Assembly: GCA_000827265.1 (NCBI GenBank)
Contig: KN834778.1
Span: 75,097-139,096, forward strand
Origin: Collybiopsis luxurians FD-317 M1
Taxonomy: Eukaryota; Basidiomycota; Agaricomycetes; Agaricales; Omphalotaceae
Reading direction: 5' to 3'
Length of the DNA stretch: 64,000 nt
Position numbers and translations under genes: made by a program. Of this stretch, positions 20,840-32,500 are shown in pieces (the first letter of the stretch is position 1; each line of letters begins with the position of its first letter). The notes beneath the pieces were generated by a model that made no database searches, had not been told where the DNA came from, and saw only the letters and a list, made by a program, of their open reading frames with translations.

Positions 20840-22628
20840 ATGGACCTCGACGCAGACCTTTACGGAGGTAATCTTAAAAAATCTTGTTTTTACAGCTCAC
20901 AATCTCAAGCGTAACCGTACATAGATCTCTATGAAACAGATATCGCAAGTCCAGCAGCCGCAGAAGAAAAACCCTCAAAGCAAATCTCCGACCCATTAGA
21001 ATCCACAGAAAACACCGCTCTATCCCCTGTTACTACTCCCACTTCAAACTCTACTCCAACCACCTTCACGTCTACAGTGCCTTCTGTTCAGCAAATCCCA
21101 ACTTTCGAGGACTTGGCGACTAGATACCGCGATGAATATTCTTCAATTCAGCAAAATGGCTATGATCAAAATTCAGAACAACATCGCAGTATTCGTCCCA
21201 GCGAGATGAAGGAGGAGTAAGTCTTCTCCTTGTTCGATTTTTCCACTAACATTGCTTCCCATCATCGTCTGCACATGAGCCTCTGTGCTGTGTTTTAGCT
21301 GCAGGAATGGACGTGTACTAGAGTCGTCATCGTCGCTATCACCGTATCATTGTCTACAGTAACTCGCGTCGTTCAATACACGAACTAGGCTAGGCTAAAC
21401 GCAGCACAGTAGAGTCCTCATTTTTTATCTCTCCTGTCACTCTCCTTCTGTCATAGGCTACTCATGCTAATAGTATCTTTTTGCGCCTTCACTTTTGTTT
21501 GTTTATGCACCTCAACTCTCAACTTTTATCACTTGTGGTGAATTGTATCGCGTTTGCCTCCTTCACTTGTGTTCAGTGGCAAGATGTTTATTGGTGGTCT
21601 AAATTGGGACACCACGGACGGTAGCTATCAATCACGTCTTGTTTTCCCAGTTCATAATGCTCAATTCTTTACCTGCTTCTGTAGAGGGTCTTCAAGCATA
21701 CTTTGAGCAATTCGGCAAGGTCGATGCGTGCACAATCATGCGGGATCCGTCAGGCAGGTCCCGGTGCTTTGCATTTTTAACCTTTGTCGATCCGGCCAGT
21801 GTCAATGCTGTAATGGTCAAGGAGCATGTTCTGGATGGAAAGATTGTGAGTAGATCCCCTAGTACGCCTTTGACGTTGCCTTCTTAACATGCTACTTTAG
21901 ATTGATCCAAAACGCGCCATACCTCGCCAGGAACATCAGCGCGCAACTAAACTCTTCATTGGTGGTCTTGCCGGCAGCGTGACTTCTGAATCTTTAAGGG
22001 CTTTCTTTTCACAGTATGGAAAAGTTGTTGACTCGACGGTCATGATAGACCGAGAGACTGGAAGGAGCAAAGGTTTCGGCTTTCTTTCAATAGAGGACGC
22101 GAATGTAAACCAGTGGCTTGGTTTCGGACACCTTGAAATCGACGGCAAGCTTGTGAGTAGAACAATGTATTGCTTATTCATTTGTAACGGTTCATGCACC
22201 AGATCGACGTCAAGCTTGCTCAGCCACGATATCAGCGCGAGCAGGATGAACAAAGCGGTAGCAGCTACCCTAGTCAGCGTGCCGGAGAAAGCAGAGGATT
22301 CCAAAGCGATTTCCAAGGAGAAAATACCGCTGGGGGGAATTTCAACGCAGGTGTTGGTAATACTCCATTCGACCCTCAGGCTTTAGCTGCGTTATACCAA
22401 CGCATGTTCCAAATGGCGAATGGAACGATGAACCCTATGATGGGGGGGATGAATCCGATGATGATGATGAGGAATATGCAAACAATGAATGGAGGCGCTG
22501 GAATGGGCAACATGGCAGGGGGTGGGGTCCCCCGAGGTCCAAGAAATGGTCCAGGAGCAACGGGTACGGGTGTGGGGCCTAGCCGGCAACAAAGAGGTCA
22601 ACACAACTATCACCCTTATGGACGATAG
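20840..22628 (+). CDS. Two-RRM RNA-binding protein (Hrp1/Musashi/hnRNP A type)
   Basis: 400 aa from six exons (20840-20867, 20925-21216, 21577-21620, 21685-21845, 21901-22152, 22203-22628). An acidic Ser/Thr-rich N-terminus leads to RRM1 (KMFIGGLNWDTTDEGLQAYF; RNP1 SRCFAFLTF) and RRM2 (KLFIGGLAGSVTSESL; RNP1 SKGFGFLSI), joined by the short KRAIPRQEHQR linker typical of Hrp1/Nab4. The C-terminus is low-complexity: Met/Gly/Asn repeats, then GGGVPRGPRNGPG. Likely nuclear mRNA 3'-end processing or export factor, by analogy with Hrp1. Intron 2 is 360 nt, far longer than any other here. Confidence 0.9.
21217..21576 (+). other. Unusually long intron (360 nt) in the RRM gene
   Basis: Donor GA|GTAAGT at 21217 and acceptor GTTCAG ending 21576 flank the segment that separates the acidic N-terminus from RRM1. 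It contains internal acceptor-like sites (TTTTAG and CTGCAG around 21294-21304) and stop codons in all frames, so an alternatively included stop-containing exon is possible. Confidence 0.7.
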
Positions 22629-22643
22629 TCTTCATAATTGTTA

Positions 22644-22737
22644 CCTACTTCCTACATATGCGCTTCGCTTCGAAATTCATAATATAATCACCTACTTCTT
22701 CCGCATGCGCTGCGCTTCGAAATTCATAGTATAATCT
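22644..22737 (+). repeat. 47-bp imperfect tandem duplication in the 3' UTR of the RRM gene
   Basis: Units 22644-22690 and 22691-22737 align without gaps. Shared blocks include CCTACTTC, ATGCGCT, CGCTTCGAAATTCATA and TATAATC; seven positions differ. It begins 15 bp after the stop codon, so it is likely transcribed in the 3' UTR. Confidence 0.85.
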
Positions 22738-22788
22738 CATTACACTAAGTTACAAATACATAAGATCCAATATTAATGAAGTCGGTCA

Positions 22789-25556
22789 TCACCTAGCTTT
22801 CAGGCTGCTTTCTGCTGCTCGGACAGCACTTTCCAAGTCCAAATGGAAAAATGGGGTCTCCAAGGAAAGTAAAGGCTCTAGGCCAGACTCCACACTCTTC
22901 TCGACCGAATTGATTGACTCTTTCCCTTTCGAGGATGAGAGTCCCTTTTCAATATCCTCCGCTTCTTCACGAGGACTCTGGCGAAGATCACTAAGCGGTC
23001 TATCACCTAGCCCATCGCGGTAAGGGACTACGGCGGCAATTTCATATGGCACTGACGACGAAGATGAGCCAAGTCCGAAGCCTCCTGCTACAAGAGCACG
23101 TCTTATCCAGGGTGATAATACAGAAGCGAAATGAAACTGCATAGATGATCAATCTTTTGAGACGACGGAACTGTCCAACAGGGTACTAACCTCTACAGGG
23201 TGGTCCGCCCACCTTTCAATTTCATTTCGAGTATCAATCAATGCTTGTGTGGCAGTTGTATCGATTTGGGATCTAGGAAAAGAATATCAGCGACCCGACC
23301 CCAGCAATGAGCCCCACAAAGCCTACACGGTAGAGAAATCCAAGACCACGGCGTGAATATCAGGTAGACTAGCGTTCCGTTCTCGCTCGTAAGCCCCGTC
23401 TCCACGACGCGGACCAGGGTCGTTCCAAGGTCTGTCCCTTAGCTTGACAGCACTCATGTCTTTGCCTCTTCTCATGTTCGCTTTGACATAGTCAACAAGC
23501 ACGGTATTGACTGAATGCGCGTTGGGATACAGGTAACTTTCTTCTAATCGGTAAACGATGACACCGGGTTCCGGTGGAGTGACTTTTATGTCGGAGTTGG
23601 TGATTCCGTCTTTGCTCAAGGGAACAAAGACCTCGCGTTGCTCTTTACTTCCGCTGGTCCGAAGTGTAACTTTACCCAAAAAGTATCCACGGGGATGGGC
23701 GATCCGGACAAGTAAAAGGGCCAGAGAAACACAGACAGAAACGTAAACACCAATCTCAATGGTAGAGAAGATGGTGACCAAAACGGCGGCAGTCCATATC
23801 AGGAATTCCAATGGAGAAACTCGCCAATAAGAATAGACCTGAGAAAGATGATCAATAGATGAACGATAAAGAGCCCAATTTTGCTAACCTGTGGAGGGGA
23901 AGCAACTAAGTCCGCTACGGCATGGATAATAACTGCAGAAAGTCCCGCATTTGGAATCCAGAAAAACGCCGGAGTAAGACCGTACAGAGCTACGATGACG
24001 ACTATTGCAGATAAGATTCCAGCCGCAGGGGTTCGCACGCCAGATTTAGATTTCAGGGCAGACCTTGAGAACGAGCCAGTAGCTGGGTACGCTCCAAAGC
24101 AGGAACCAATGGTGTTGGTAACACCAATAGCTATAAGTTCCTGATTAGGGTTGATTTTGTAGTTGTTAACTCTTCCGAATGCTGTTAAAATATAAGGACG
24201 GATCAAGTCTGACTTGAAAGATAGACGCACATTTCGAAATCGCAATATGCTCCAAAAGAAGAATGATGGTGGCTACGGGAAGCTCCCCCGCTAAGGCGCT
24301 CACCAGCTCAGGATCGATAGTAGGCTGGCCAACATGCTGCAGCCCCGCAGGGACCGTACCCAAGATCTTGATGGGAAATTTGCCTTTGGAGCCCCCTCTA
24401 TGTCTCGTATAGAGCCAAGAAGCAATGGTTAAGACGACAATGACAAAGGCGTTTCGGAAAACAGACATGAAGAAGAAAACTCTCGCTTCAACAAATTGAT
24501 GAGTAGCTGTGAGGCTAGCCAATGAAGAGAATTACCTCGTCCGGGAAGTCGTTTGGTTAATTGGTCACACATTATCCGTATACCATACAAGGCAAACAAG
24601 CCTGTCAGGCCAAAAGCGGCATCCTTGGTGGTCCTTGGAAGGCCCTTTAGTGTGTTGATAATGACCTCGTATGTAGCTGCACGAGTGCTGGAACCAGGTA
24701 AGACGCCAATATCTGATGAAGACGGCCAAGACTCACTTGAAACCGGTAATACCCATCAATCCCGGAACTTGACCAGCTGCAATGTTAATAGCAGAACCAG
24801 TCATGAAGCCACTGACGGCAGGAGCGGGGATAAATTCAACCAGCCAGCCTAGACGCAGGAGACCGATGCCCAATACGATAAAACCGCAAATGAAGGCTAC
24901 TGTAGTTGCAATTTCAGGGCCCTCCCATTTGCCAGGATGAGCGTCATCCACATGGGCTATGATTTGTGAAACTGTGAGCGACATTACGGCAACAGGACCA
25001 ATTGAGACATCTTTGGATGTTGCGAAAAACTACGTGGAGTGGGTAAGAGACTCGTCAGTGAAAGAAAAAGTCAAGTTTGTACGCACGCAGTAAATTAAAA
25101 CTCCTACAAAGGAGGAGTAAAGGCCATATTGCACCGGGAGTGTTGCTATCTATAGATTTATCAGATTACGGGCTCATCCCAAAGACACAAGGGTACTAGC
25201 CTGAGCGTATGACATGCCCTGGGGAACGAGAACGATACCGACGGTAAGTCCAGCAATCACGTCCCCGGTGAGCCAACCCAAATCTTGGCAAATGTCAAAG
25301 TAACACCTTTAAAAACTGGGCGCAAACTTACTGTATCTTGAAATCCACCCAATGATAGGGAAGAGACCATAGACGTAGTTGATGGCCTGAGCAAGAGTCA
25401 ACTGCAAAACAACGGTCTGAAGGGAAAAAAAATACTAACATGCTGAATGGGATCACTGGTGAATTGTAAGAACCAATCCTTGACGGTGACGACTGGAACG
25501 ATTTGTTCAGGATAGCCAATGATCTTCTTTCCCAGCTGTTTCGGTGAAGGAGCCAT
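22789..25556 (-). CDS. SulP/SLC26-family sulfate permease with STAS domain
   Basis: Plasma-membrane anion (sulfate) transporter, interrupted by about ten short introns. From the ATG at 25556: KKIIGYPEQIVPVVTVKDWF; NLGWLTGDVIAGLTVGIVLVPQGMSYAQIA, the sulfate-transporter signature; SKDVSIGPVAVMSLTVSQII; FIPAPAVSGFMTGSAINIAAGQVPGL; ELIAIGVTNTIGSCFGAYPATGSFSRSALK; then the C-terminal STAS domain, VVLDFSTVSQIDTTATQALIDTRNEIERW, with the anti-sigma-antagonist-like DF..V..ID..A core. A Ser-rich tail follows. An in-frame ATG at 25658 would add 34 residues; I prefer 25556 because soluble fungal SulP N-termini begin near this point. TATATA lies about 85 bp upstream of 25556. Confidence 0.9.
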
Positions 25557-26421
25557 ATAGGAGCTCGACGCGTTTGCACGCTGGGTTTTATTACCGGACG
25601 AAGTTGGTAAGGTACCGAACAAAGTTACGGATAAGTATATAAAGCCACCCAGGGGCATGTCAAATACACATATGGTTTACAGAATTGACGTAGCAACATG
25701 AGCAATGAATTGCGGTTCTGTTGCGATTCCCAGTTCAAATTGCGCAATTGGGTCGTGGGAAGTTGGAGAGAGCTGGAATATCTATGGCGCTTACTTGGAC
25801 GCGTTAGATTCGTCGTGGCGGTCTGAACTTACCCTGAATGGCCGTATTTTCTTTATATTGCCCTGTCTGTCGAAATGTTGCGCCTTGGACAGGACCATGT
25901 ATTGAAGGCACCATAGGGCACACCGCACAGGAACATTCACCCATTTTAGACAAGTGGCGGTTTCAGCGCAATTCTCTGACAGAATCGCGCCTTTGCGACC
26001 TATCTTTCAGAACCCCTCTGACTCTGTGTACTTTAGCAATGTTCATTACTATCAATGTTTACAAGGGCATACACTGTGTCTTGTACTGGACGCAGGCCAG
26101 AGGCCCTATTATCCTAGTTTCCGAACTACTCTTGATTTAGAACATACAAGAATTGATCCGCTTTCCTATTGGTATTGCATCCATTGCTCTTTGCCAAAGT
26201 TTTATATGGCGCGAAACGTCGCGTTAACGCGTTAGCTGGACGCGCTCAGCGCGATTTTTTTTTTTTTTTCGAAGCGCTGGAGTCATGTGATACTTGGCCC
26301 GGCCTCTCTGGCATACATCCACGTGGTCTCAAAAATCGATCACCTTTTGTACTCAACCTTCACTGCGGCGCAGAGCGCTTTGTATCACGATAACTTGAGG
26401 CACCTTTTTCACGAAATTTTA
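25557..26421. other. Gene-poor 865-bp stretch with an unsupported short ORF
   Basis: The longest stretch here without a recognised gene, between the sulfate permease and STRAP. A plus-strand frame at 25838-26140 (100 codons, CPVC near the start) and an overlapping one at 25954-26235 (YYQCLQGH, YWYCIHC) have Cys/His pairs but resemble no family and cannot be joined with convincing splice sites. Towards the STRAP end the sequence turns CG-rich, then has a T14 run at 26255-26268. Confidence 0.4.
26208..26253. promoter_or_regulatory. CGCG-motif cluster upstream of STRAP
   Basis: Within 46 bp: CGCGAAA at 26210-26216 (the form bound by fungal SBF/MBF-type factors), a perfect 12-bp palindrome CGCGTTAACGCG at 26220-26231 that includes an ACGCG core, and two more CGCG-type sites. 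It is followed by T14. Lies 169-214 bp upstream of the STRAP ATG. Function inferred only from motif similarity. Confidence 0.35.
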
Positions 26422-27614
26422 ATGTCTTTTCCTCCTAAATCTACGCCGCTCGTCGCCCCAGGCCATACTCGTCCTGTTACCCATTTATCTTTCTCTCCCT
26501 TGCAAGATGACGGGACGTACTTGCTGATCTCTAGTTGTAAAGATGGAAATCCGATGCTGAGAGAATGGACTGGAGATTGGATCGGGACCTTTTTGGGCCA
26601 CAAAGGTGCTGTTTGGAGCACAAAACTATCCCTCGATGCTTCCAGAGCAGCCTCCGCTAGCGCAGACTTTACCGCGTACGTTCTTTTCGTCACAATCCGA
26701 GTTTGCTATATCGACTTTCTCTACGCAGGAAAATCTGGGACACTTACTCTGGAAACCCTTTACATTCATTCCCTCACAATCATATTGTCCGCAGTGTTGC
26801 CTTATCCCCGTCAGCTTCCCATCTTCTCACTGGAGGTCAAGAGAAGAAGGTGCGGATATTTGATCTTAATCGTCCAGATGCGGATCCAGATTTCCTCAGC
26901 GAAACTGGAGGTGCTCTGTCCCATGAAGCGACTGTGAAAAGTGTCGTTTGGGTCGGCGACTTCACTGGTGTTACTGCAGGAGAAGATGGACTAATCAAGT
27001 AGCGTTAATCTTTTGTGGCATCGTCTAGATTTTGTTGACCCTTTTCTATTTAGGTGGTGGGACCTTCGGACAAGAACTCTTGCAACGAGCATTACATTCC
27101 CAAACCCCATAACGTCGATGGAGCTTTCACGACAGACAGGGAGGCTGGTTGTCACATCGGGAAACGCTGTTGCGTTCATGCATGCACTGCCATCAAATAA
27201 TGCTGGTCCTTCGCATACTTTAACACTTCCTTATTCACCTTCTTCAGCTTCTATCCATCCCATTCTTCAGGACCGCTTTGTTACTGGAAACCAGGGCGAC
27301 GAATGGGTCCGAATACACGGAATGGATGGGGAAGAACGAGAGGTTCTCAAAGGACATCATGGTCCAGTGCACTGCGTCGAGTTCAGCCCAGATGGTGAAA
27401 TGTATGCCAGCGGCAGTGGTAAGTTCAAATTGTTCTTGTACTTTCAACACACCTCTAACATGTTTTTTCCGTTTCTGAACAGAGGATGGTGAGTACTTGT
27501 CCCGGTTTTTCGAGAGCCGCGATATCATTCAAATCTCCAGGTACTATTCGTTTATGGCAAACAACACCCGGGAAATCCTACGGTCTCTGGCAAGGACAGA
27601 CGAACGGTGGTTAG
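26422..27614 (+). CDS. STRAP: STRAP-like WD40 protein (serine-threonine kinase receptor-associated protein)
   Basis: WD40 propeller of 322 aa from five exons (26422-26675, 26729-26998, 27054-27418, 27483-27488, 27541-27614). Reads [109 protein letters not shown], ending YGLWQGQTNGG. This matches animal STRAP/Unrip, a cofactor of the SMN complex and other assemblies. Exon 4 is only 6 nt (AGGATG) and supplies Glu-Asp of [12 protein letters not shown]; its flanks are AACAG and GTGAGT. Confidence 0.92.
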
Positions 27615-27801
27615 ATGTACTGAAAATTATATTAAGAATGTTTGCAGTTGTGCACATGCATCGTACTTGACAGCTTTTTTTTTTTCCTGCTGGCTGAAAG
27701 ATGTGCTTACGTTGCGGCTGCGGCTGTTTCCAATGATGGGAGAGACCATCTAGATCACATAGTGCCGAGCGCCCAATGATGTGTTTTCCTCTGTGTGTCT
27801 C

Positions 27802-27825
27802 CGTCAACCTATGCGTCAACCTATG
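27802..27825. repeat. Two tandem 12-bp units CGTCAACCTATG
   Basis: Perfect direct duplication about 255 bp upstream of the ERG25 start. No known factor site recognised. Confidence 0.75.
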
Positions 27826-27938
27826 GCTAAAAGAAGGGATGCAACGAGGGAGAATTGAACGTGGAATAGGCAGGAGGGAAGAGCTCGCTGCAGATACTGA
27901 TTGCGATCCCTGAATTTGAGTATGCCGCGGCGATCTAG

Positions 27939-27946
27939 TCACGTGA
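27939..27946. promoter_or_regulatory. E-box palindrome TCACGTGA upstream of ERG25
   Basis: An 8-bp palindrome 132 bp upstream of the ERG25 start codon. bHLH factors, including the SREBP class that controls sterol genes in many fungi, bind E-boxes of this kind. The link to sterol control is an inference from the downstream gene. Confidence 0.35.
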
Positions 27947-28077
27947 TTTACGAGGTAATCAGTCACCTGACTGAATCTTCTCGGTAAAGTGGTGTGAATG
28001 AAAATTATGGTACGAGCTTGTAAATTATAGCGAAGTATAAATTTTAAGGTTGGACTAGGACCACCACCACCTTCAAT

Positions 28078-29301
28078 ATGTCTTTCAACGCGACGACACC
28101 CTCGCCCAATGTGATGGATGCCCTTTACAAGGGTACCGACTTCTCTTCATTAAACTGGGCGGAGCAAAAATGGGTTGCCTGGTACATGTACTGGAATAAC
28201 CCAATCATTGCGACTGGAATGATTAGTTTCCTCATGCACGAAGTGCGACCTCTCTTCTCTTTTTCCTTACTCACTGCTCATCTCGTTTCAGATTGTCTAC
28301 TTTGGACGCTCCCTTCCATGGGTTATCATCGATGCTATTCCATACTTTCAAAGGTGGAAACTGCAGCCCAACAAAATTCCTACTCCCGAGGAACAATGGG
28401 AATGTACCAAGCAAGTTCTTTGGGCCCATCTCACCGTCGAACTTCCAACAGTAAGCTTGTATCAACTAGTATGCGTGCTAACGTTCTAATGTCGTGACCT
28501 TTCTAGATTTGGCTCTTCTATCCATTGGCTGATTTAGTAGGGATGAAGACTTATCACGTCCCTTTCCCGGACCTGTACACTTTGTCATGGCAAATCTTTT
28601 TCTTCATGTTCTTTGAGGATCTCTTCCATTGGGCAGGTACGTACTCCCGAGTCTCTTGCAAATTCTTGTTCCCCTGAGTGCTTGGTTTGAACAGCTCACC
28701 GCGCTCTTCATACGCCGCTCCTCTACAAATACATCCACAAAATTCATCACAAATACTCTGCACCCTTTGGTCTAGCAGCGGAGTATGCGCATCCCGCCGA
28801 AGTAATGATACTTGGGATGGGAACCCTTGGCGGCTCGCTCTTGCTATGTTTCTTCACAGAAGTCCACTTTGTCACGTTCTTCCTCTGGGTTATTATCAAG
28901 TTGTTCCAGGCTATTGACGCGCACTCTGGTTATGGTAGGTTTCGAGTCCATGTGCGATATTTGTGTGCCCACCTGATGGGTTTTTCTTTTCTTTTTTTGA
29001 AGATTTTCCATGGTCTCTCCAGCACATTCTTCCATTCTGGTCTGGAGCTGAACACCATGATTTTCATCATATGGCGTTCACCAACAACTATTCGACTTCA
29101 TTCCGATGGTGGGACAGGATTTTTGGTACGGACGACCAATACTTAGTTTATCGTGAGCGTGTCAAGGCTGCGAAAGCTAAAGCTACTTCCAAGGAAGAGT
29201 TTCTGAAGGCGGAGCAAGCTCTGATGGATGAGGTGCTTGCGGAGGGACTGAAAGCCGAAAGCGCGGTTGAGGAACGCTCGAAGAAGATGAAAGTGCAGTA
29301 A
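28078..29301 (+). CDS. ERG25: C-4 methylsterol oxidase (ERG25)
   Basis: ER di-iron oxygenase that removes the C-4 methyl groups in ergosterol synthesis. Exons 28078-28242, 28292-28450, 28507-28636, 28695-28934 and 29003-29301 give 330 aa, the family length. The histidine boxes are complete: HRALH (split across an intron), HKIHHK, and HHDFHH, with an extra conserved DAHSGYDFPW. Hydrophobic segments include [13 protein letters not shown] and [12 protein letters not shown]. The charged C-terminus ([10 protein letters not shown]) is plausible for ER retention through its lysines. Confidence 0.95.
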
Positions 29302-29540
29302 AACGGCGGTGGACTTGCATAGATATAATTAAAGTAACGTTTGAATTTAATAAAGGCTGGATAATTTACAAGATGTGAGCTGTGCACACGCAGCGCAAGT
29401 GGTTGGCATGCTGTGAAATATTTTTGTACGCAGCTGAATACGGACCGATTACGGCATGTCCGCAGTAGGGACTGAATGCGCAGCAGTTACCCAAAAGTGC
29501 GAAAAGTCATGGTCAATCATCTTTCTCTCCTTCATACACC

Positions 29541-32500
29541 ATGCCTCCAGACAAATCTTCCCAAATCTCCAAGGGAAAACAGCGAGAGGACTCTCCTCAA
29601 ACAACTGATATCGCCGACAAGCTCATTGCCTACAAACGTCGCACAGCAGTGTAGGTTCTCCCTGTATAACTTTCTGATCTCAATCGCTGAAAAAAAATAA
29701 TCTAGTCAAAGTCGTCCAAGGGACAAGGTCGAAAGAATGCCACCTGCTGCAACAACTGCCGTCGTCGAAAAGAATTCCAGACCAACTCCGTCTGGTTCAC
29801 GCTCACCGAAGAAACTCCATGCCCCGCCAGCCACTACCCATCGCCCTGCTCCCGATGCAGATGCAGATGAATTTTCACGCAAACTTCAAATATCCTCCTC
29901 TACTTCCTCTTCCCCTTCACGCTCCGTACCTTCTGGTCCAAGGCAGAACCCGTCCTTGAAACTTTACAACCCAGATCGTGATCCCATTCCGACAATGCGG
30001 CGTACTGCTGAACCCGATTCCATGTCCGATACAGACAGCTCTCACGCTCCCAGGTACAAGCGCAGTCCAGAACGAGATGCTCCTACTCGCCAGCTGTTTG
30101 ATCATCGGAAGGATGATCCAGTCAGGTTTGCCGTTCTTGCTCGTCCTCAGCAAAAACAGCGGCCAACCCCCACTCCAAAGTCCTCGGGCGAATACATCTC
30201 TGCCTCTTCCACTTCGTCCTACGCCGCTTCTCAGATTTCCTCCACCTTCACCCTTTCCTCTACTACCGACGGCTCCTCCGCTTCTTCCGCCATCTTTGAC
30301 CAGAGTCGCCCCAATACAAGCAGCGAAGACGGTTCCACCAATGTTTTTGCCAATCAACTCAAAAGACTGTACCGAAATATTACGAGTCTGGAAACCAAAA
30401 TCAAAGACGAGGATGCAGAAACCGAGGAGGATTCCCGCTACAGTGGGAGAATATTACGCAAAGGCAAGGATCTGACTCAAGAAGACGAAGAGGCGGAGAA
30501 GGAGAAGTGGAAAAAACGATTCGAGGATCACCAGCGGTGCGTATCTTTTCATGTTGCTCTTCACAGAAACTCATTGCACTCATCCAGGCTTGCCGAATAT
30601 ATCCACAACATGCTCGAAATTTCACTCTCCCCTTCTGTTCCCGCTTCCCTCCGTAGTATTCCGACCAAATACAACATCATTATGCGGCTATGGGTTACTG
30701 GCTTCAACAAACTCTTGCAATCCCTGCAGCGTGCCTGTCTCGAATCCCCCGTCGCAATGGAGTATCTTCAGGCTTTCATCTACTACGCCTATACATTCTA
30801 TACCGGTTTGTACGAAGAACAACCTCTGAGCACCTTCAAGCCAAATTGGTTGGAGGCTTTAGGAGATTTAGCTCGGTATCGCATGGCGGTCGCCGCTATC
30901 ACCGCAGGCAGCTCCGGCGATGGACCTGCGCTGACAGCCGCGAACATTTCAGAAGCTGCTGCGCACTCTACTACGGACTCGGATAAACTTACGGACTCTG
31001 ACGCAAAATCAGTCAGCGATGCTCCAGCCGCGAGAATTGATGACTCGCCTTCGCCGAGTGTGGGTATTGCTGCGGCCAGGGCGTTGGAGCTTTTACCAGA
31101 GAAGGAGCAATGGAGGGTAATCGCCCGGGATTGGTACGGAACTGGGATAATAGACCAGCCAGGAACAGGAAAGTTGCATCATCATCTAGGCCTTCTCTAT
31201 CGTGAGGTTGAAAGCGAGGAGCTGCGAGCTGTCTATCACTTTGTAAAGAGGTGCGTTTACTTTTTGCACTTTTTTTTTTCAAAGGCTCATCTTTTTAGCA
31301 TGGTATCTCTACATCCTTTTCCCAACTCGCGGGAAAATGTCCTTCCCATCTGGTCCCCAGAGGCGCAAGCTCGTCGCCAACTTCCTGATGCTCGCGTTTC
31401 GGAGCTTTTCGTCCTGTTACACGGCATGCTGTATACCAATATCCAGCTAGATGATTTTAACCCTACCTTTTCACGTTTCATGGAGCGCCTTGAATTGGAA
31501 GGAGCTCAAGAACGCGAATGGATCATGATGGCCATCGTCAATATCGGTTCCCTGTACGAATATGGCAAGGCCAACGGGGTCTTGAAAAAAGCTGCTCCCA
31601 CTTCCAGCTCGTCTGCACAGGTAGTATCTCGTATCGCCAAGAAGGAAGCGCAGCAAGATGACAGCAGCATGGACATCGATGACGAGTCGATGTCTCCCCA
31701 CATGACAGAGGCATCTGCGAACCCTGATGAGCTGCCACGGCCATTTGTGCTCTCGCTGGAACTTACTTCCGCTATGCTTAAATATGTTCTCCGACATCCT
31801 TCCCGAAAACCCTCACCATTCTCTCGTTCAAGGATCAACCCATACTTGACGGTCATCCTCACTTTCCTTCTCGCTCTACTGAAACAGCCCAAGCTGAAGG
31901 AAATCATCGAGCGAGGTCTTCCCTGGGAAGAACTTACCACCCTCTTTTCCACTATTCCCAGAAATATCATGACGTCTCAGGGCTTGTTCGAGTCGGCTCA
32001 AGGCGAACGATGGACCATGCTCACGAGCAACACTGCTCCTCCACTGCCAGAAGACTGGTGCATGAGAGGTATGGAATGGGTAGGCAGGAAAGTATTCCAG
32101 CCTGGGTATTGGAAGTTAAACGAGGAACGGAGAGCCGAAATTGAGACTCTCGGTGAAGTTGAACGTGTCGACATTACCGACGGGCACATCGAGGACGACG
32201 ACCGCACCGATTCTTCTGTAATGAGCGAAACGGCAAAGCGCTGGGTACGTATTGTACGATGCGCTGTTGGTATCGCGGGTATCGTCGATGGGTTCACCTG
32301 GGTAGAGTGTACCAGGGAATGGAAAGTAGAAGGTGTGCTTCTCAATAAAGTCAAGCAGTGGAGGGAAGAAGAACAGCTCAAAAGAAACGAGGAAGAACGC
32401 CGGAGGACACATCGGGCAGATGATTCGATGGATGTTGATGAAGAAAATGTGGACACTATATCTGACGATAGCGACGAAGATAATGAAGACGACAGCGACG

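Larger units (their letters stand above)
27615..28077. other. Intergenic, STRAP 3' end and ERG25 promoter
   Basis: 463 bp. It contains a T12-like run near 27670, two tandem copies of CGTCAACCTATG (27802-27825) and a TCACGTGA palindrome (27939-27946). A 140-codon minus-strand frame overlaps it but starts without family resemblance and runs into STRAP; I do not call it. Confidence 0.55.

Noticed and set aside
25838..26235. Two overlapping plus-strand frames with Cys pairs in the gene-poor stretch
   Set aside because: Frames could not be joined with consistent phase and splice sites and no family is recognisable, so not called as a gene.
27544..27966. 140-codon minus-strand frame downstream of STRAP
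   Set aside because: It overlaps the STRAP last exon antisense, has low-complexity composition and no family resemblance or splice context.
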